The translations under genes were made by a program, and so were the position numbers. From Rhodothermus bifroesti (GTDB lineage: Bacteria; Bacteroidota; Rhodothermia; Rhodothermales; Rhodothermaceae), in assembly GCF_017908595.1 (NCBI RefSeq), contig NZ_JAGKTL010000001.1, positions 62,001 through 126,000 of the forward strand: a stretch of 64,000 nt of DNA, written 5' to 3'. Positions 52,632-62,279 of this stretch are shown piece after piece. The notes under the pieces are model-generated. The model worked only from the letters and a program-made list of their open reading frames with translations. It searched no databases and had not been told where the DNA came from. Each line of letters begins with the position of its first letter. The first letter of the stretch is position 1.

Positions 52632-54194
52632 ATGCCTATACCCTCATTACAGGAAGAAGTTGTCTTGTTATTGGATAGTCTGGAAGTGGCCCTGTTAGAG
52701 TTAGCCACCTCTTCTCCCCAGGCTAAAGTGACTGCTTTACGACTGCTCGTGCGCGCCTCCCAGCTGCTTTCGGCCTACGTGCACATCCCAGAAGTGGCGG
52801 CGATGCACCAAGAGATCCAGTATCTCATCAGACATGCTGAGGCATTGCAGCCAGAAGACATTCAAGAAGTGCTGCAAACTGCCCGCAAGGCCTTAGAAAC
52901 TGTAGCTGCACAGCTCCCCGCACTGCGCGTCCACATACTGGTGGTAGAACCCGACGTCGACAGTGCGGCTCTGCTTTCGACCATGTTGGAAACGCCCTAC
53001 CGCAGCTTAACCCTAGTTGCAACGGCTAAAGAAGCACAAGCGCTGCTCTGCCGGCAACCGTTCCATTTGGTTATTACGGAACTGCTGCTTCCAGACTTGG
53101 ACGGGCGCTCCCTGCTGCTTTGGATTCGTCAACAGCCCAACCTCAACACCGTTCCAGTGCTCCTGCTTTCCAGCCGCGCTTCGTCGACCATCAAGGCAGA
53201 GTGCTATGCGCTGGGCGCTGATGGTTTTTTGGAAAAACCCTTCGACCCGGCAATGCTAACCTCAACCGTAGCCAATCTGCTCCAACGCACACTCCTCCAA
53301 CAAGGTGGCGATCCGCTTACAGGTCTGCCCGGACGTGTTATGCTGGAGGAGGCTTTTGCGCGTTTTTGCAGCTTACATGCCAGCACCGGTGCCCCCTTTT
53401 GCCTGGCTTTAATTGATTTAGATCACTTTTCGGAAATCAACCAACGCTACGGTACCGCTGCAGCCGATGAAATCCTTCGGCAGGCGGCTTGGCGACTTGG
53501 TCGGCTACTGCGGCCTGGGGACTTCCTTGGCCGCTGGGAGTCCGATATGTTTTGCCTGCTGCTTCCAGATACTTCGGCTACACAAGCCAAGGAACTGCTA
53601 ACGCAAGCGCTTCGCGTATTACAACTGGAACCTTTTGAAATCTCCCCAAACGCATCGCTCGTTCTTTCATTTTCGGCCTGCATTGTACCCGTTACCTCGC
53701 CACAAGTACAACTGGTTTTGCTCATAGAACAAGCCCAAAAATGTCTTATGGTTCAAAAAACATCTGGCACCATTCGCACCTATCAGGAGCCTTCGGCAAG
53801 TAAACCGCGCATCCTGCTTGTTGAAGACGATCCTGATATTGCTGCCCTGATTCAGATCCGGCTGCAACGTGATGGCTACGAAGTTGTTGTCTTCGCCAAT
53901 GGTCGAGAGGCCGCTGCATGGGCGCAAACCAATGCAGCCCAGCTGGTGATTCTTGACGTCAAGCTGCCTGGCATGGATGGGTTTGAGCTCCTTTCGTTTT
54001 TGCGGTCTCAGCCGGCCTATAAGACGGTTCCTATTGTTTTGCTGACCAGCCTTAGCCAAGAGCATCATGTTGTGCGCGGCTTTGAACTTGGAGCAGATGA
54101 CTATGTGCTTAAACCTTTCTCGCCGGTAGAGCTTAGCGCCAGAGTTCGCCGACTGCTTCACCGTCAAGAGATTCGCATAGCACAGGCGGCATAA
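52632..54194 (+). CDS. REC-GGDEF-REC signalling protein with degenerate first REC and GGDEF sites
   Basis: A 520-residue cytoplasmic protein: helical N-terminus (1-97), receiver domain 1 (98-220), GGDEF-like domain (225-385) and receiver domain 2 (392-515). In receiver 1 the phospho-acceptor is Glu150 (VITELLLPDLDG) and the acidic pair is VVEPD, so it cannot be phosphorylated normally. The GGDEF site reads RWESDMF (residues 301-307), so cyclase activity is probably lost. Receiver 2 is intact (VEDDPD, Asp442 in VILDVKLPGMDG, KPFS). It probably works as a phosphorylation switch rather than a c-di-GMP maker. It starts a plus-strand run with HEAT, glycosyltransferase and YaiO genes, nine bases before the next. 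Confidence 0.88.
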   Translation: MPIPSLQEEVVLLLDSLEVALLELATSSPQAKVTALRLLVRASQLLSAYVHIPEVAAMHQEIQYLIRHAEALQPEDIQEVLQTARKALETVAAQLPALRVHILVVEPDVDSAALLSTMLETPYRSLTLVATAKEAQALLCRQPFHLVITELLLPDLDGRSLLLWIRQQPNLNTVPVLLLSSRASSTIKAECYALGADGFLEKPFDPAMLTSTVANLLQRTLLQQGGDPLTGLPGRVMLEEAFARFCSLHASTGAPFCLALIDLDHFSEINQRYGTAAADEILRQAAWRLGRLLRPGDFLGRWESDMFCLLLPDTSATQAKELLTQALRVLQLEPFEISPNASLVLSFSACIVPVTSPQVQLVLLIEQAQKCLMVQKTSGTIRTYQEPSASKPRILLVEDDPDIAALIQIRLQRDGYEVVVFANGREAAAWAQTNAAQLVILDVKLPGMDGFELLSFLRSQPAYKTVPIVLLTSLSQEHHVVRGFELGADDYVLKPFSPVELSARVRRLLHRQEIRIAQAA

Positions 54195-54203
54195 ACAGCG
54201 TGC

Positions 54204-55295
54204 ATGATTGGAGCCATTGCACAAGAGCTATTAGAGTTGACGTTTGGGGATCGGCTTTTCCAGGCCGCCTTGATCTTTTTTTACGTACTTGTTGGGCTGA
54301 CCGGTCTCATGGTCATCGCCGCTGTTCTGCTTCGCTGGCGGAACGAGTGGCAACAAGCGCACCTGCAACACCAGGAAGCGCGCTGGAAGGCGCAGCTCAT
54401 GGCCGTACTGGTCGGAGCACAACCTCCAGAAACCTTATGGGCTATTGTAGCGCCCAACGAAGCACTGGCGTTCTGTGCGTTTTTGTATCGATTTGCCCGC
54501 AGGGTAAAAGGCACCGAGCTAGCGCAATTTCGCCGATTGGCAAGGCCATACCTACCTCAACTGCGACGGGCCATCGACCGGGGCAGTCCGGAAAAACGTG
54601 CCTACTACTTGCAAATTCTAGGTGTGCTCAGCGATGAAAATCTGTCTGAAGTGCTGCTTCAGGCATTGGATGACCCGGCTCCACTGGTTGCGCTTGTAGC
54701 TTTCCGCCGGCTTGCACGAGCCGAAAACGCACACCTTACTCCGCACCTTGTTGACCGCCTGCACCGCTTTAGTCAGAGCTCGCCGGCACTGCTGGCCTCC
54801 CTGCTGAGCCGCTTGGGTTTTGAGGCCCTGCCTATGCTACGCCAAGCGCTAAGCAATGTGCAGCGCCCGTCTTGGGTAAGGGCAGTTTTAGCCGAAACGC
54901 TCAGCCTGCTTAACGACCCTCATGGAGCGTTTATTGCTGCTCGGCTGCTTCAGGAAAAGGATCTGCCCGAAGAATTAACGATTGCGCTGTTGCGGCTGCT
55001 TGCCCATGGCGGTAGTCCGGCTCACGCCACCATTTTGCTTCCCTACTTGCGGCATCCTAAAGAAGCCCTTCGCTTAGAGGCAGTACAGACCTTGGGCACT
55101 ATTGGAGACTCTAGCAGCTTACCCTTGCTTGTTGAAGCCATGCACGACGACTCGCCTTGGGTAGCGCTGGCTGCAGCCCGCGCCCTTAAGCGACAAAACG
55201 CCTTTAGCTTGCTAGCGCAGCTAGCCGAGCAATACCCTTCACGCCGACTGCTCATTGAACAGGTGCTGCACGAGTCGCCCCAGGAAGAGCCATGA
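54204..55295 (+). CDS. Membrane-anchored HEAT-repeat protein
   Basis: A 363-residue protein with one N-terminal transmembrane helix (about residues 20-44, AALIFFYVLVGLTGLMVIAAVLL), a basic/coil segment, and at least five HEAT-like helical pairs (for example EALRLEAVQTLGTIGDSSSLPLLVEAMHDDSPWVALAAARAL). Such repeats bind partner proteins. It sits between the receiver protein (nine bases upstream) and the glycosyltransferase (start overlapping its stop by four bases), so it probably links the signal to the synthase at the inner membrane. That role is inference. Confidence 0.85.
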   Translation: MIGAIAQELLELTFGDRLFQAALIFFYVLVGLTGLMVIAAVLLRWRNEWQQAHLQHQEARWKAQLMAVLVGAQPPETLWAIVAPNEALAFCAFLYRFARRVKGTELAQFRRLARPYLPQLRRAIDRGSPEKRAYYLQILGVLSDENLSEVLLQALDDPAPLVALVAFRRLARAENAHLTPHLVDRLHRFSQSSPALLASLLSRLGFEALPMLRQALSNVQRPSWVRAVLAETLSLLNDPHGAFIAARLLQEKDLPEELTIALLRLLAHGGSPAHATILLPYLRHPKEALRLEAVQTLGTIGDSSSLPLLVEAMHDDSPWVALAAARALKRQNAFSLLAQLAEQYPSRRLLIEQVLHESPQEEP

Positions 55296-56701
55296 TGCAG
55301 ACGTTCTTGCCGCTGTTGGCGGTTTTTCAATTGGTGGTACTGCTCTACTTTTTAGCCCTGAACACTTACTATCTAATCACCAGCCTACTGGCTTTTCGCA
55401 GCTTACATCGCTATGCTCGGCGGCTAAGTTCAGTGGATATCGATGACCTGATTGCTACAGCAGGTGCTCCGCCGGTAACGATTATTGTACCGGCGTACAA
55501 CGAAGCAGCCACCATTGTCGAGGCTTCCCGCTCCCTACTCACACTACGGTATCCCGACTACGAAATCCTCATCGTCAATGATGGCTCGACCGACGCTACG
55601 CTGGAGGTCCTGCAAACGACTTATCGTCTACAGCCAGCCCCTCGCTTCCCTTTGGCCCATTTGCCTACCGCTCCGGTACGCGGTGTTTATCAGAGCCAGA
55701 CGCACTTGAACTTGTGGGTTATCGACAAAGAAAACGGCAAACGTGCTGATGCCATCAATGCTGGGATTAACTTTTGCCGTACCCCACTGCTATGCATTGT
55801 AGACGCCGACGGTATCCTCGAGCCCGAAGCGCTCATGCGGATCGTGCGTCCCTTTTTGGAAGATGTACATACGGTAGCTTCGGGCGGTATCATTCGGGTG
55901 GTCAACGGCTGTCGCGTGCAGGATGGGCTGGTAGCCGACGTACGTCTCCCGAAACGATGGCTAGCGCGGTTTCAGGTGGTAGAGTACCTGCGCTCGTTTC
56001 TTGCGGGTAGGGTCGGCTGGGATGCACTTCAGATCATGCTGCTCATCTCCGGAGCTTTTGGGATGTTTCGGCGCGATCTGGTGGTTGCTGTTGGCGGGTT
56101 AGCCCACGACAGTGTGGGTGAAGATTTTGAGCTAACGGTGCGTTTGCATCGCTATTGCCGCGAGCGGCGTTTGCCCTATGCCATCCACTTTGTGCCTGAT
56201 CCCGTTGCTTGGACCGAAGTTCCTGAAACTACAGCGCTACTGGGCCGCCAGCGCGATCGCTGGCAGCGCGGCCTAATCGACACGCTGCGACGTCATCGAC
56301 GCCTGATGCTTAATCCGCGCTATGGCCGAATTGGCTTGGTCGCCTATCCCTACTTTTTCTTTTTTGAAATGCTTGGCCCTGTGATCGAGTTTTTAGGCTA
56401 CATCGTGTTTTTTATCCTAGGGATTACGGGGCATATCTCCCCAGCTGCTGCGCTGCTTTTTTTGTGGATTGCCGTGCTTATGAGCGCTGTGCTTTCGGTT
56501 GCTGCCGTTGGTTTAGAAGAACTCTCTTTTCGCCGTTACCCTCAGCTACGGGATTTATTCCTGCTTTTACTGTTGTCGCTGCTGGAAAGCTTTGGCTACC
56601 GTCAGCTCATCACGTTTTATCGCATTCGCGGTACGATTTCATACCTGCGCGGCCAAACAGGCTGGGGCACAATGGAACGCAAAGGATTTCAAAAGGGCTA
56701 A
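55292..56701 (+). CDS. Processive family-2 glycosyltransferase, membrane-bound
   Basis: A 469-residue integral membrane protein of the cellulose/PNAG/hyaluronan synthase type. One N-terminal membrane helix is followed by the cytoplasmic GT-A domain with VTIIVPAYNEAATI, NDGSTD, the metal-binding DADG, a SVGEDFELTVRL acid/base region and the QRDRWQRG motif of processive enzymes, then four to five C-terminal helices. It would polymerise and push a polysaccharide through the inner membrane. The sugar cannot be told from sequence; an N-acetylglucosamine polymer is a fair guess by motif similarity. It is coupled by overlap to the HEAT gene. Confidence 0.92.
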   Translation: MMQTFLPLLAVFQLVVLLYFLALNTYYLITSLLAFRSLHRYARRLSSVDIDDLIATAGAPPVTIIVPAYNEAATIVEASRSLLTLRYPDYEILIVNDGSTDATLEVLQTTYRLQPAPRFPLAHLPTAPVRGVYQSQTHLNLWVIDKENGKRADAINAGINFCRTPLLCIVDADGILEPEALMRIVRPFLEDVHTVASGGIIRVVNGCRVQDGLVADVRLPKRWLARFQVVEYLRSFLAGRVGWDALQIMLLISGAFGMFRRDLVVAVGGLAHDSVGEDFELTVRLHRYCRERRLPYAIHFVPDPVAWTEVPETTALLGRQRDRWQRGLIDTLRRHRRLMLNPRYGRIGLVAYPYFFFFEMLGPVIEFLGYIVFFILGITGHISPAAALLFLWIAVLMSAVLSVAAVGLEELSFRRYPQLRDLFLLLLLSLLESFGYRQLITFYRIRGTISYLRGQTGWGTMERKGFQKG

Positions 56702-56704
56702 ACT

Positions 56705-57460
56705 ATGCAAAAGCTGGCTTTTTGTTTGAGCTTGTTTTTTAGCCTGCCAATTACAGGCATTGCGCAGCAGCCCCCATCCCGATGGGGTGCGCAGGTAAGC
56801 TACGCTTACGAGGCGCTTAGCGGCAGGCGCGCTCCTTGGCAAATCAGCAGTGCCATACTCCAACGTCATTTCGCGAAAACCACGCTTCTAGCCGAGCTTG
56901 CTTCGGTACAACGCTTCCGGCGCCGAGATCTGGCCTTTGCCCTCGAGGGATGGGCAGCACTCTGGCCGCAGGCTTACGGTAACCTGCGCTTGCAATACGC
57001 TCCGTCTCCGAATTTTTCGCCCACTTATGAGCCGTACCTTGAACTTTACCAGGGCATTGGGGCTTGGGAAGTAGCCGTAGCACTCCGCTATCGTCATTTC
57101 TCCAATCAGGAGGTCACCACGTGGGGACTGGCAACGGGACGTTACTTAGGCAACTGGTACCTGCGAACCCAGGCCTTAGTAACGGTCGTGGTCGGCCATT
57201 TCAACTGGACCCAACGCATTTTAGCGCGTCGTTACGGTACCTCCCCGACCTCCTTTGTAGAAGTGCAAGCCGGCTATGGCCGTGGCGTAGAAATTGTCGA
57301 TACAGGCCCTGTGCTTAAGCAACTGCGCACCTACTTTGTTACCTGCCGCATCCAGCACTTCCTGACGCAAACGGTAGGGGGTACGATAGGGTTAAGCTAC
57401 AGCAATGATGATCTATTTACGCGTCGGGGAGCAGTGCTGGGTGTGCTAACGCGCTGGTGA
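56705..57460 (+). CDS. YaiO-like outer-membrane beta-barrel protein
   Basis: A 251-residue protein with a signal peptide (cut near GIAQQ). Alternating strands with aromatic belts (WGAQVSYAYEAL, NLRLQYAPSP, WEVAVALRYRHFS, GTIGLSYSNDDLF) and a terminal Trp indicate a small barrel. Patterns such as YEPYLELYQGIGAWEVAVALRYRHF resemble YaiO, which is associated with polysaccharide export loci. It begins three bases after the glycosyltransferase stop, so it is the likely outer-membrane exit or partner of that synthase. The convergent floA gene ends four bases after it. Confidence 0.8.
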   Translation: MQKLAFCLSLFFSLPITGIAQQPPSRWGAQVSYAYEALSGRRAPWQISSAILQRHFAKTTLLAELASVQRFRRRDLAFALEGWAALWPQAYGNLRLQYAPSPNFSPTYEPYLELYQGIGAWEVAVALRYRHFSNQEVTTWGLATGRYLGNWYLRTQALVTVVVGHFNWTQRILARRYGTSPTSFVEVQAGYGRGVEIVDTGPVLKQLRTYFVTCRIQHFLTQTVGGTIGLSYSNDDLFTRRGAVLGVLTRW

Positions 57461-57464
57461 AGTT

Positions 57465-58454
57465 TTAGCCCCCTTCCGCTTCCTGCTGACCGGCACCCCC
57501 AATGGCCCGGCGCATCTCAGTGTCGGCCTGGATGTTACGCAGGTTGTAATAATCAAGCACGCCGAGATTGCCTTGGCGCAACGCTTCGGCAATGGCTCGA
57601 GGGATTTCAGCTTCTGCCTCCACCACTTTGGCGCGCATCTCTTGCACCAGTGCCCGCATTTCCTGCTCACGTGCTACAGCCGCTGCCCGCCGCTCTTCGG
57701 CCTTTGCCTGGGCTACGCGCAAATCGGCTTCGGCTTGGTCAATCTGCAACTTAGCCCCAATGTTTTCACCTACATCCACGTCCGCAATATCAATCGACAG
57801 AATCTCAAAGGCTGTCCCAGCATCCAAGCCTTTTTCCAGAACCGTCTTGGAGATACGATCCGGATTTTCAAGCACTTCTTTATGGGTGTTGGCCGAGCCG
57901 ATGGTCGAGACAATGCCTTCGCCAACGCGGGCGATAATGGTTTCCTCACCAGCGCCACCTACCAACCGGTCGATGTTGGCCCGTACCGTAACGCGCGCAA
58001 TTGCCCGTACCTGAATGCCATCCTTAGCCACGGCCGAAACCGGAGGTGTTTCAATGACTTTGGGGTTAACTGAAACTTGCACAGCCTCATACACATCACG
58101 ACCAGCCAAGTCGATGGCTGCAGCCCGCTCAAAGCTTAGATCAATATTGGCCTTATCTGCTGAAATGAGCGCATTGACCACTTTTTGAATGTTTCCCCCT
58201 GCTAGATAGTGGGCTTCAAGTTGCGCTGTTTCCAGATAAATCCCTGCCTTATGGGCTGTAATAAGCGGCTTGACAATAATCGCCGGGGGCACCTTACGTA
58301 GCCGCATGCCCACCAGGTCGCGCACCAGGTTTAGGCGCACCCCCGAAAAGTAAGCCGTGACCCAGAGCCCAACCGGCACGAAGTAAAAAAACAAAAATAG
58401 GCCGGCGACAATCAGCGCCAGCAAAATCAGGCCGGATGAAAAGAGCAATTCCAT
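57465..58454 (-). CDS. floA: Flotillin-like protein FloA
   Basis: A 329-residue scaffold protein of functional membrane microdomains. An N-terminal membrane segment ([30 protein letters not shown]) is followed by the conserved [20 protein letters not shown] motif and a SPFH domain. The C-terminal half is a glutamate/alanine-rich coiled coil ([49 protein letters not shown]). Length and order match FloA. ATG 58454 is preferred over the in-frame TTG at 58466. Confidence 0.95.
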   Translation of the reverse strand: MELLFSSGLILLALIVAGLFLFFYFVPVGLWVTAYFSGVRLNLVRDLVGMRLRKVPPAIIVKPLITAHKAGIYLETAQLEAHYLAGGNIQKVVNALISADKANIDLSFERAAAIDLAGRDVYEAVQVSVNPKVIETPPVSAVAKDGIQVRAIARVTVRANIDRLVGGAGEETIIARVGEGIVSTIGSANTHKEVLENPDRISKTVLEKGLDAGTAFEILSIDIADVDVGENIGAKLQIDQAEADLRVAQAKAEERRAAAVAREQEMRALVQEMRAKVVEAEAEIPRAIAEALRQGNLGVLDYYNLRNIQADTEMRRAIGGAGQQEAEGG

Positions 58455-58540
58455 AACTGTGGTCAACGATAAAACCCCTAGGGTTACAAGCTAACCACAC
58501 GCCTGTACGTTTGCAACCCTAAAGAAGTTACGCTCTAGGG

Positions 58541-59050
58541 CTATCGGGGCAGGGCTTTACGGTAGTCGCCGCTTGCACCTCCCGTTTTGGCCAAGAGTTG
58601 GATATCCGTGATGACAATCTCTTTAGAAAGGGATTTGCACATGTCATAAATGGTGAGCGCCGCCACCGCAACAGCAGTTAGCGCCTCCATTTCCACGCCT
58701 GTGGGGCCGGTCGCCTTGGTAAAAGCCCGGATCTCAATGCTATGGGTCTCTTCGTTGGGTTTAAGTTCCAGGTCAATCCCCGTTAGGTTGACATGGTGGC
58801 ACAGCGGGATGAGCTGACTGGTTCGCTTAGCTCCGAGGATGCCAGCAATTTGCGCTACAGTCAGCACATCCCCTTTGCGTACTTCATGAGCCAAGATGGC
58901 CTGCAATACGTCAGCCGGTAGGACAACGCGCCCACTGGCCACAGCAGTACGCACGGTGTCCGACTTGGCTGACACGTCTACCATATGCACCCCTCCCTCT
59001 GGATTCAGGTGCGTAAGCATGTATTCCCGGGCTTGGAGTTCCTGCGTCAT
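58541..59050 (-). CDS. moaC: Cyclic pyranopterin monophosphate synthase
   Basis: Second step of molybdenum-cofactor synthesis, closing the cyclic phosphate ring after MoaA. The 169-residue protein has all MoaC landmarks: HMVDVSAK, the SQLIPLCHHV motif, GVEMEALTAVAVAALTIYDMCK with the active-site residues, and the catalytic LLAKTGGASG. The second in-frame Met ten codons in is an alternative start. No other moa gene lies in the window. It is separated from floA downstream by 86 bases. Confidence 0.96.
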   Translation of the reverse strand: MTQELQAREYMLTHLNPEGGVHMVDVSAKSDTVRTAVASGRVVLPADVLQAILAHEVRKGDVLTVAQIAGILGAKRTSQLIPLCHHVNLTGIDLELKPNEETHSIEIRAFTKATGPTGVEMEALTAVAVAALTIYDMCKSLSKEIVITDIQLLAKTGGASGDYRKALPR

Positions 59051-59132
59051 AGGATGGTAACAGCGTCTGTTGAGCTACTTAGAAGTATCGTCCGCATACT
59101 GGCCCAGTAAACGGACAAGGCTGTCAAGAGGT

Positions 59133-60827
59133 TCATGGGAGCTTGGGGCACAGCCCAGCGGCTGCTTCGTGATGAAACACACACTGGCCACCGACGAAGG
59201 TAGCCAGTACCTGCGTTTGCAGAATCTCTTCAGGGGGTATCGTCATGATGTCCTGCGAGAGGACCACAAAATCAGCATATTTGCCTGGCGTGAGTGAACC
59301 CAGCTCATCCTCTTGGAAAGCAGCATAAGCGGCCCCGAGTGTAAAGGCGCGAAGCGCCTCTTCGCGCGTTAGGCGTTCCTCGGGATACCAACCGCCCGGG
59401 GGCCAACCCTGCGCGTCTTGCCGGGTCACAGCTGCATAAAATCCCAGTAAGGGGTTAGGCGATTCAACCGGAAAGTCAGAGCCGAAAGCCAGGCGTGCGC
59501 CATGCCGCAGCAACGTACGCCAGGCGTACGCCCCGCGCACCCGCTCTGGTCCTAGCCGATCTTCGGCCCAATACATGTCGCTGATCGCATGTGTAGGTTG
59601 CATGGAAGCAATCACGCCTAATGCTGCAAATCGGGCAAAATCTGGCGGAGCGATCACCTGTGCATGTTCGACGCGATGCCGGCCAGCGGTGCGTCCTAAG
59701 GTTTGCAGCGCCTGCTCGTACGCATCAAGCACCACGCGTACACCCCGATCGCCAATGGCATGGGTGTTGACTTGCAGGCCGCAACGCATGGCCTGCTGTA
59801 CCATTTCAGCAAAAACTTCCGGTGCGTACCGTAATAGACCCTGATTCTCAGGGTCATCGCTATACTCAGCCAAAAGGGCTGCCCCTCGGCTTCCAAGGGC
59901 CCCATCGATGTAAAATTTGACTGAGCGCACCGTCAGATAACCTTTATAGCCTAAGATTGGCCCCTGAGTACAAATATGCTCGAAGGCTTCGCCTAGGCCA
60001 TCCACCATGACGTACAGCCGCAGGCGGAGTGCGTCGCGGTCGATAGCGCGCCAATACCGTTGAATGGTGTCCCAGTCGGCACCGGCATCATGCACACCCG
60101 TAAGGCCGTAGCGATGCACTTCAGTGACTGCCCGCTGCAAGGCTTCTTCCAGCACCGCTTCTGTAGGTCTAGGGATATGGCGGGCCACGAGTTCCATAGC
60201 GGCATCAATGAACACGCCTGTCGGTATGCCTTGGGCATCGCGCACGATACGACCTCCAGGGGGATCGGCCACAAACGTTGCTAGCAACTCTGGCGCAGCC
60301 TGTTGAAGCGCAGCAGTATTTGCCCATGCAGCATGGCCATCGATACGCACCAGCCATACAGGCCGATCCGGAAACGCAGCGTCTAGCATGTAGCGTGTAG
60401 GGAATGCCTTTACGGGCCAGTCGTTTTGGTCCCAACCGCGCCCTAGCAGCCAAGCCCCTTCCGGCAGCGACGTTGCAAACGCTTTAAGGCGTTCAAGTAC
60501 CTCTTGGACCGAACGCGTACCGGTCAGGTCTGCTTGCATCCGGTTTAGTCCTAATCCCATCAAATGGGCATGCGCATCTATAAAGCCAGGCACCACCACA
60601 TACCCATCCAAATCTATACGTTGCGCGTTTGGATAAGCAGCCAGCACCTGCTCGCTAGTCCCTACCATGAGGATGCGCTCGCCTTGCACTGCCATGGCTT
60701 CGGCAATCGGTTGGGCTGGATCGACCGTATAGAGGCGCCCTCCGACGAGCACGTAATCAGCTTGCCCGTAAGCACCCATGACCCCCAAGCAAAAAGTCCA
60801 AAACCAAGGTCCTCGCTTAATCCTCAT
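59133..60827 (-). CDS. Exported YtcJ/NfdA-like amidohydrolase
   Basis: A 564-residue metal-dependent hydrolase of the amidohydrolase superfamily. The ATG at 60827 begins a signal peptide ([18 protein letters not shown]), so the enzyme is probably exported; a longer frame to 60875 runs into the dtd gene. [15 protein letters not shown] is the HxH motif, [10 protein letters not shown] and HRVEHAQVI supply the other ligands, and [16 protein letters not shown] the catalytic aspartate. The family includes formamide and N-substituted amide hydrolases; the substrate is unknown. The start overlaps the upstream dtd gene by 11 bases. Confidence 0.9.
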   Translation of the reverse strand: MRIKRGPWFWTFCLGVMGAYGQADYVLVGGRLYTVDPAQPIAEAMAVQGERILMVGTSEQVLAAYPNAQRIDLDGYVVVPGFIDAHAHLMGLGLNRMQADLTGTRSVQEVLERLKAFATSLPEGAWLLGRGWDQNDWPVKAFPTRYMLDAAFPDRPVWLVRIDGHAAWANTAALQQAAPELLATFVADPPGGRIVRDAQGIPTGVFIDAAMELVARHIPRPTEAVLEEALQRAVTEVHRYGLTGVHDAGADWDTIQRYWRAIDRDALRLRLYVMVDGLGEAFEHICTQGPILGYKGYLTVRSVKFYIDGALGSRGAALLAEYSDDPENQGLLRYAPEVFAEMVQQAMRCGLQVNTHAIGDRGVRVVLDAYEQALQTLGRTAGRHRVEHAQVIAPPDFARFAALGVIASMQPTHAISDMYWAEDRLGPERVRGAYAWRTLLRHGARLAFGSDFPVESPNPLLGFYAAVTRQDAQGWPPGGWYPEERLTREEALRAFTLGAAYAAFQEDELGSLTPGKYADFVVLSQDIMTIPPEEILQTQVLATFVGGQCVFHHEAAAGLCPKLP

Positions 60828-61281
60828 GGCAAGATATCGCTTTACGTTCCACCCAGAGCGTAACTGGGCCATCATTCACCAGGTGCACGCGCATCATAGC
60901 TCCAAAAACACCGGTAGGCACGGTTTGGCCCAGCTCCTGGGCCAGACGTTGGACAAAGTACTGATACAGACATTCGGCCTTTTCCGGCGCGGCCGATTCG
61001 GTAAACGAAGGCCGATGGCCGCGCGAGACGTCGCCGTAGAGTGTAAACTGAGAAACCACCAAGGCTTGGCCGCCCACATCTTTAAGCGAACGGTTCATTT
61101 TACCCTCTTCATCGGGGAAAATTCGAAGATGGGCGCATTTTCGGGCCAGCCAATCGGCCTCAGCCTCCGTATCGTCACGGTGCACCCCTAGCAAAATGAG
61201 CAAGCCGCGGCCAATGGCTCCGGTAATTTGTCCATTGACCTCCACAGAGGCTTCAGCAACGCGTTGTACTAAGGCAACCAT
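60817..61281 (-). CDS. dtd: D-aminoacyl-tRNA deacylase
   Basis: Removes D-amino acids or glycine wrongly attached to tRNA. The 154-residue protein has the conserved [11 protein letters not shown] motif with the catalytic loop SQxT, the GP-type cross-subunit segment in [12 protein letters not shown], and the N-terminal [16 protein letters not shown]. It lies between rdgB and the amidohydrolase gene with one-base and 11-base contacts, so the three form an operon of quality-control genes. Confidence 0.96.
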   Translation of the reverse strand: MVALVQRVAEASVEVNGQITGAIGRGLLILLGVHRDDTEAEADWLARKCAHLRIFPDEEGKMNRSLKDVGGQALVVSQFTLYGDVSRGHRPSFTESAAPEKAECLYQYFVQRLAQELGQTVPTGVFGAMMRVHLVNDGPVTLWVERKAISCHED

Positions 61282-61282
61282 A

Positions 61283-61882
61283 CTAAACCTTGTTTAGCCA
61301 TTGCTCCAGAAAGCGGGCAAATGCACGCAGGGCTTGTCCTCGGTGGCTGATTTGGTTTTTTTCTTCTAAGGAAAGTTCAGCAAAGGTCTGCGTGTAGCCC
61401 TCAGGGACAAAAAGGGGATCGTAGCCAAAACCGCCCTGACCGCGTTCAGCCTCTAAAATATAGCCCGAGCAGACACCTTCAAAAAGGTGCAGTGTTTGTG
61501 CATCTGGCGCAAAAGCCAAGACTGTGCGGAAGCGTGCGCGCCGGTTGGTCACGCCTTCGAGCAAGCGAAGCAAGTGTGCTCGGTTTTCGGCATCCGTTGC
61601 TTGAGGACCGGCAAAGCGCGCCGAGTGCACCCCGGGCTGTCCGCCAAGCGCTTCCACTTCTAGTCCTGTGTCATCAGCCAAAGCAGGTAAACCCGTATAT
61701 TCCTGCAGTGCACGGGCTTTGCGCACTGCATTGCCTTCGAGCGTAGCCGCATCTTCCATAACTTCAGGGGCTCCTGGGAAATCGCTTGCAGCATGCAGAA
61801 CTACCGGAAAGGCTTCTAAAAGTGCTTTAAGTTCCGCAAGTTTGCCCGGATTGCGCGTAGCCAAAACCAACGCTACAGCCAT
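61283..61882 (-). CDS. rdgB: XTP/dITP diphosphatase (non-canonical purine NTP hydrolase)
   Basis: Removes deaminated purine nucleotides such as ITP, dITP and XTP from the pool. The 199-residue protein has the family's start [19 protein letters not shown], the [26 protein letters not shown] substrate loop, [13 protein letters not shown], and the [10 protein letters not shown] tail. ATG 61882 is preferred over an in-frame TTG two codons earlier. One base separates it from dtd. Confidence 0.96.
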   Translation of the reverse strand: MAVALVLATRNPGKLAELKALLEAFPVVLHAASDFPGAPEVMEDAATLEGNAVRKARALQEYTGLPALADDTGLEVEALGGQPGVHSARFAGPQATDAENRAHLLRLLEGVTNRRARFRTVLAFAPDAQTLHLFEGVCSGYILEAERGQGGFGYDPLFVPEGYTQTFAELSLEEKNQISHRGQALRAFARFLEQWLNKV

Positions 61883-61993
61883 AAGCAAGTATTACGAATT
61901 GATCAAGGTTTCACGTCGGGGAAGGCGAAACCTCCTAACGCTTTGATTGTTGCAGCTTCTGCTTTGTTACAACCTGTAACCCTAAACCAAAAT

Positions 61994-62000
61994 AGGAGGA
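61994..62000 (+). promoter_or_regulatory. Strong Shine-Dalgarno of rpsU
   Basis: AGGAGGA lies six bases before the TTG start of rpsU. It is among the best matches to the anti-Shine-Dalgarno in this window and decides the TTG start. In Bacteroidota, bS21 takes part in hiding the 16S anti-Shine-Dalgarno, and a strong site on its own gene is known to allow autoregulation. Confidence 0.85.
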
Positions 62001-62006
62001 ATTGCC

Positions 62007-62210
62007 TTGGCCCGAGCAGGTGTTGGGATAAAAGTTCGCGATAACGAACCCATTGATCGCGTGCTGCGGCGTTTCAAGCGCGCTGTCAACCGCAGCCGGT
62101 TGCTGCGCGAATACCGGCAGCATATGTACTACATTAAGCCTTCAGAGGAACGCCGGATGGAGGAGCAAAAGGCGCTGCGCAATGCGCGTCGGCATTCGCA
62201 GCAGTCCTAA
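62007..62210 (+). CDS. rpsU: 30S ribosomal protein bS21
   Basis: A 67-residue, strongly basic ribosomal protein. VGIKVRDNEPIDRVLRRFKRAVNRSRLLREYR is the bS21 core, and the tail is RRMEEQKALRNARRH. The start is TTG at 62007, fixed by the AGGAGGA ribosome site upstream; no ATG in frame would keep the conserved N-terminus. Monocistronic, with its own terminator 24 bases after the stop. The rare start codon with a strong ribosome site suggests translational control. Confidence 0.96.
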   Translation: MARAGVGIKVRDNEPIDRVLRRFKRAVNRSRLLREYRQHMYYIKPSEERRMEEQKALRNARRHSQQS

Positions 62211-62233
62211 GCAAACCTACAGCCGTTGCTGGA

Positions 62234-62263
62234 GCGACCTGCGGAGGAGTAGGTCGCTTTTTT
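62234..62263 (+). terminator. Rho-independent terminator of rpsU
   Basis: GCGACCT (62234-62240) pairs with AGGTCGC (62251-62257) around a 10-base loop and is followed by T6. It lies 24 bases after the rpsU stop and just before the end of the convergent sucA. Confidence 0.93.
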
Positions 62264-62279
62264 ATTTCTGGGGGTTGGG

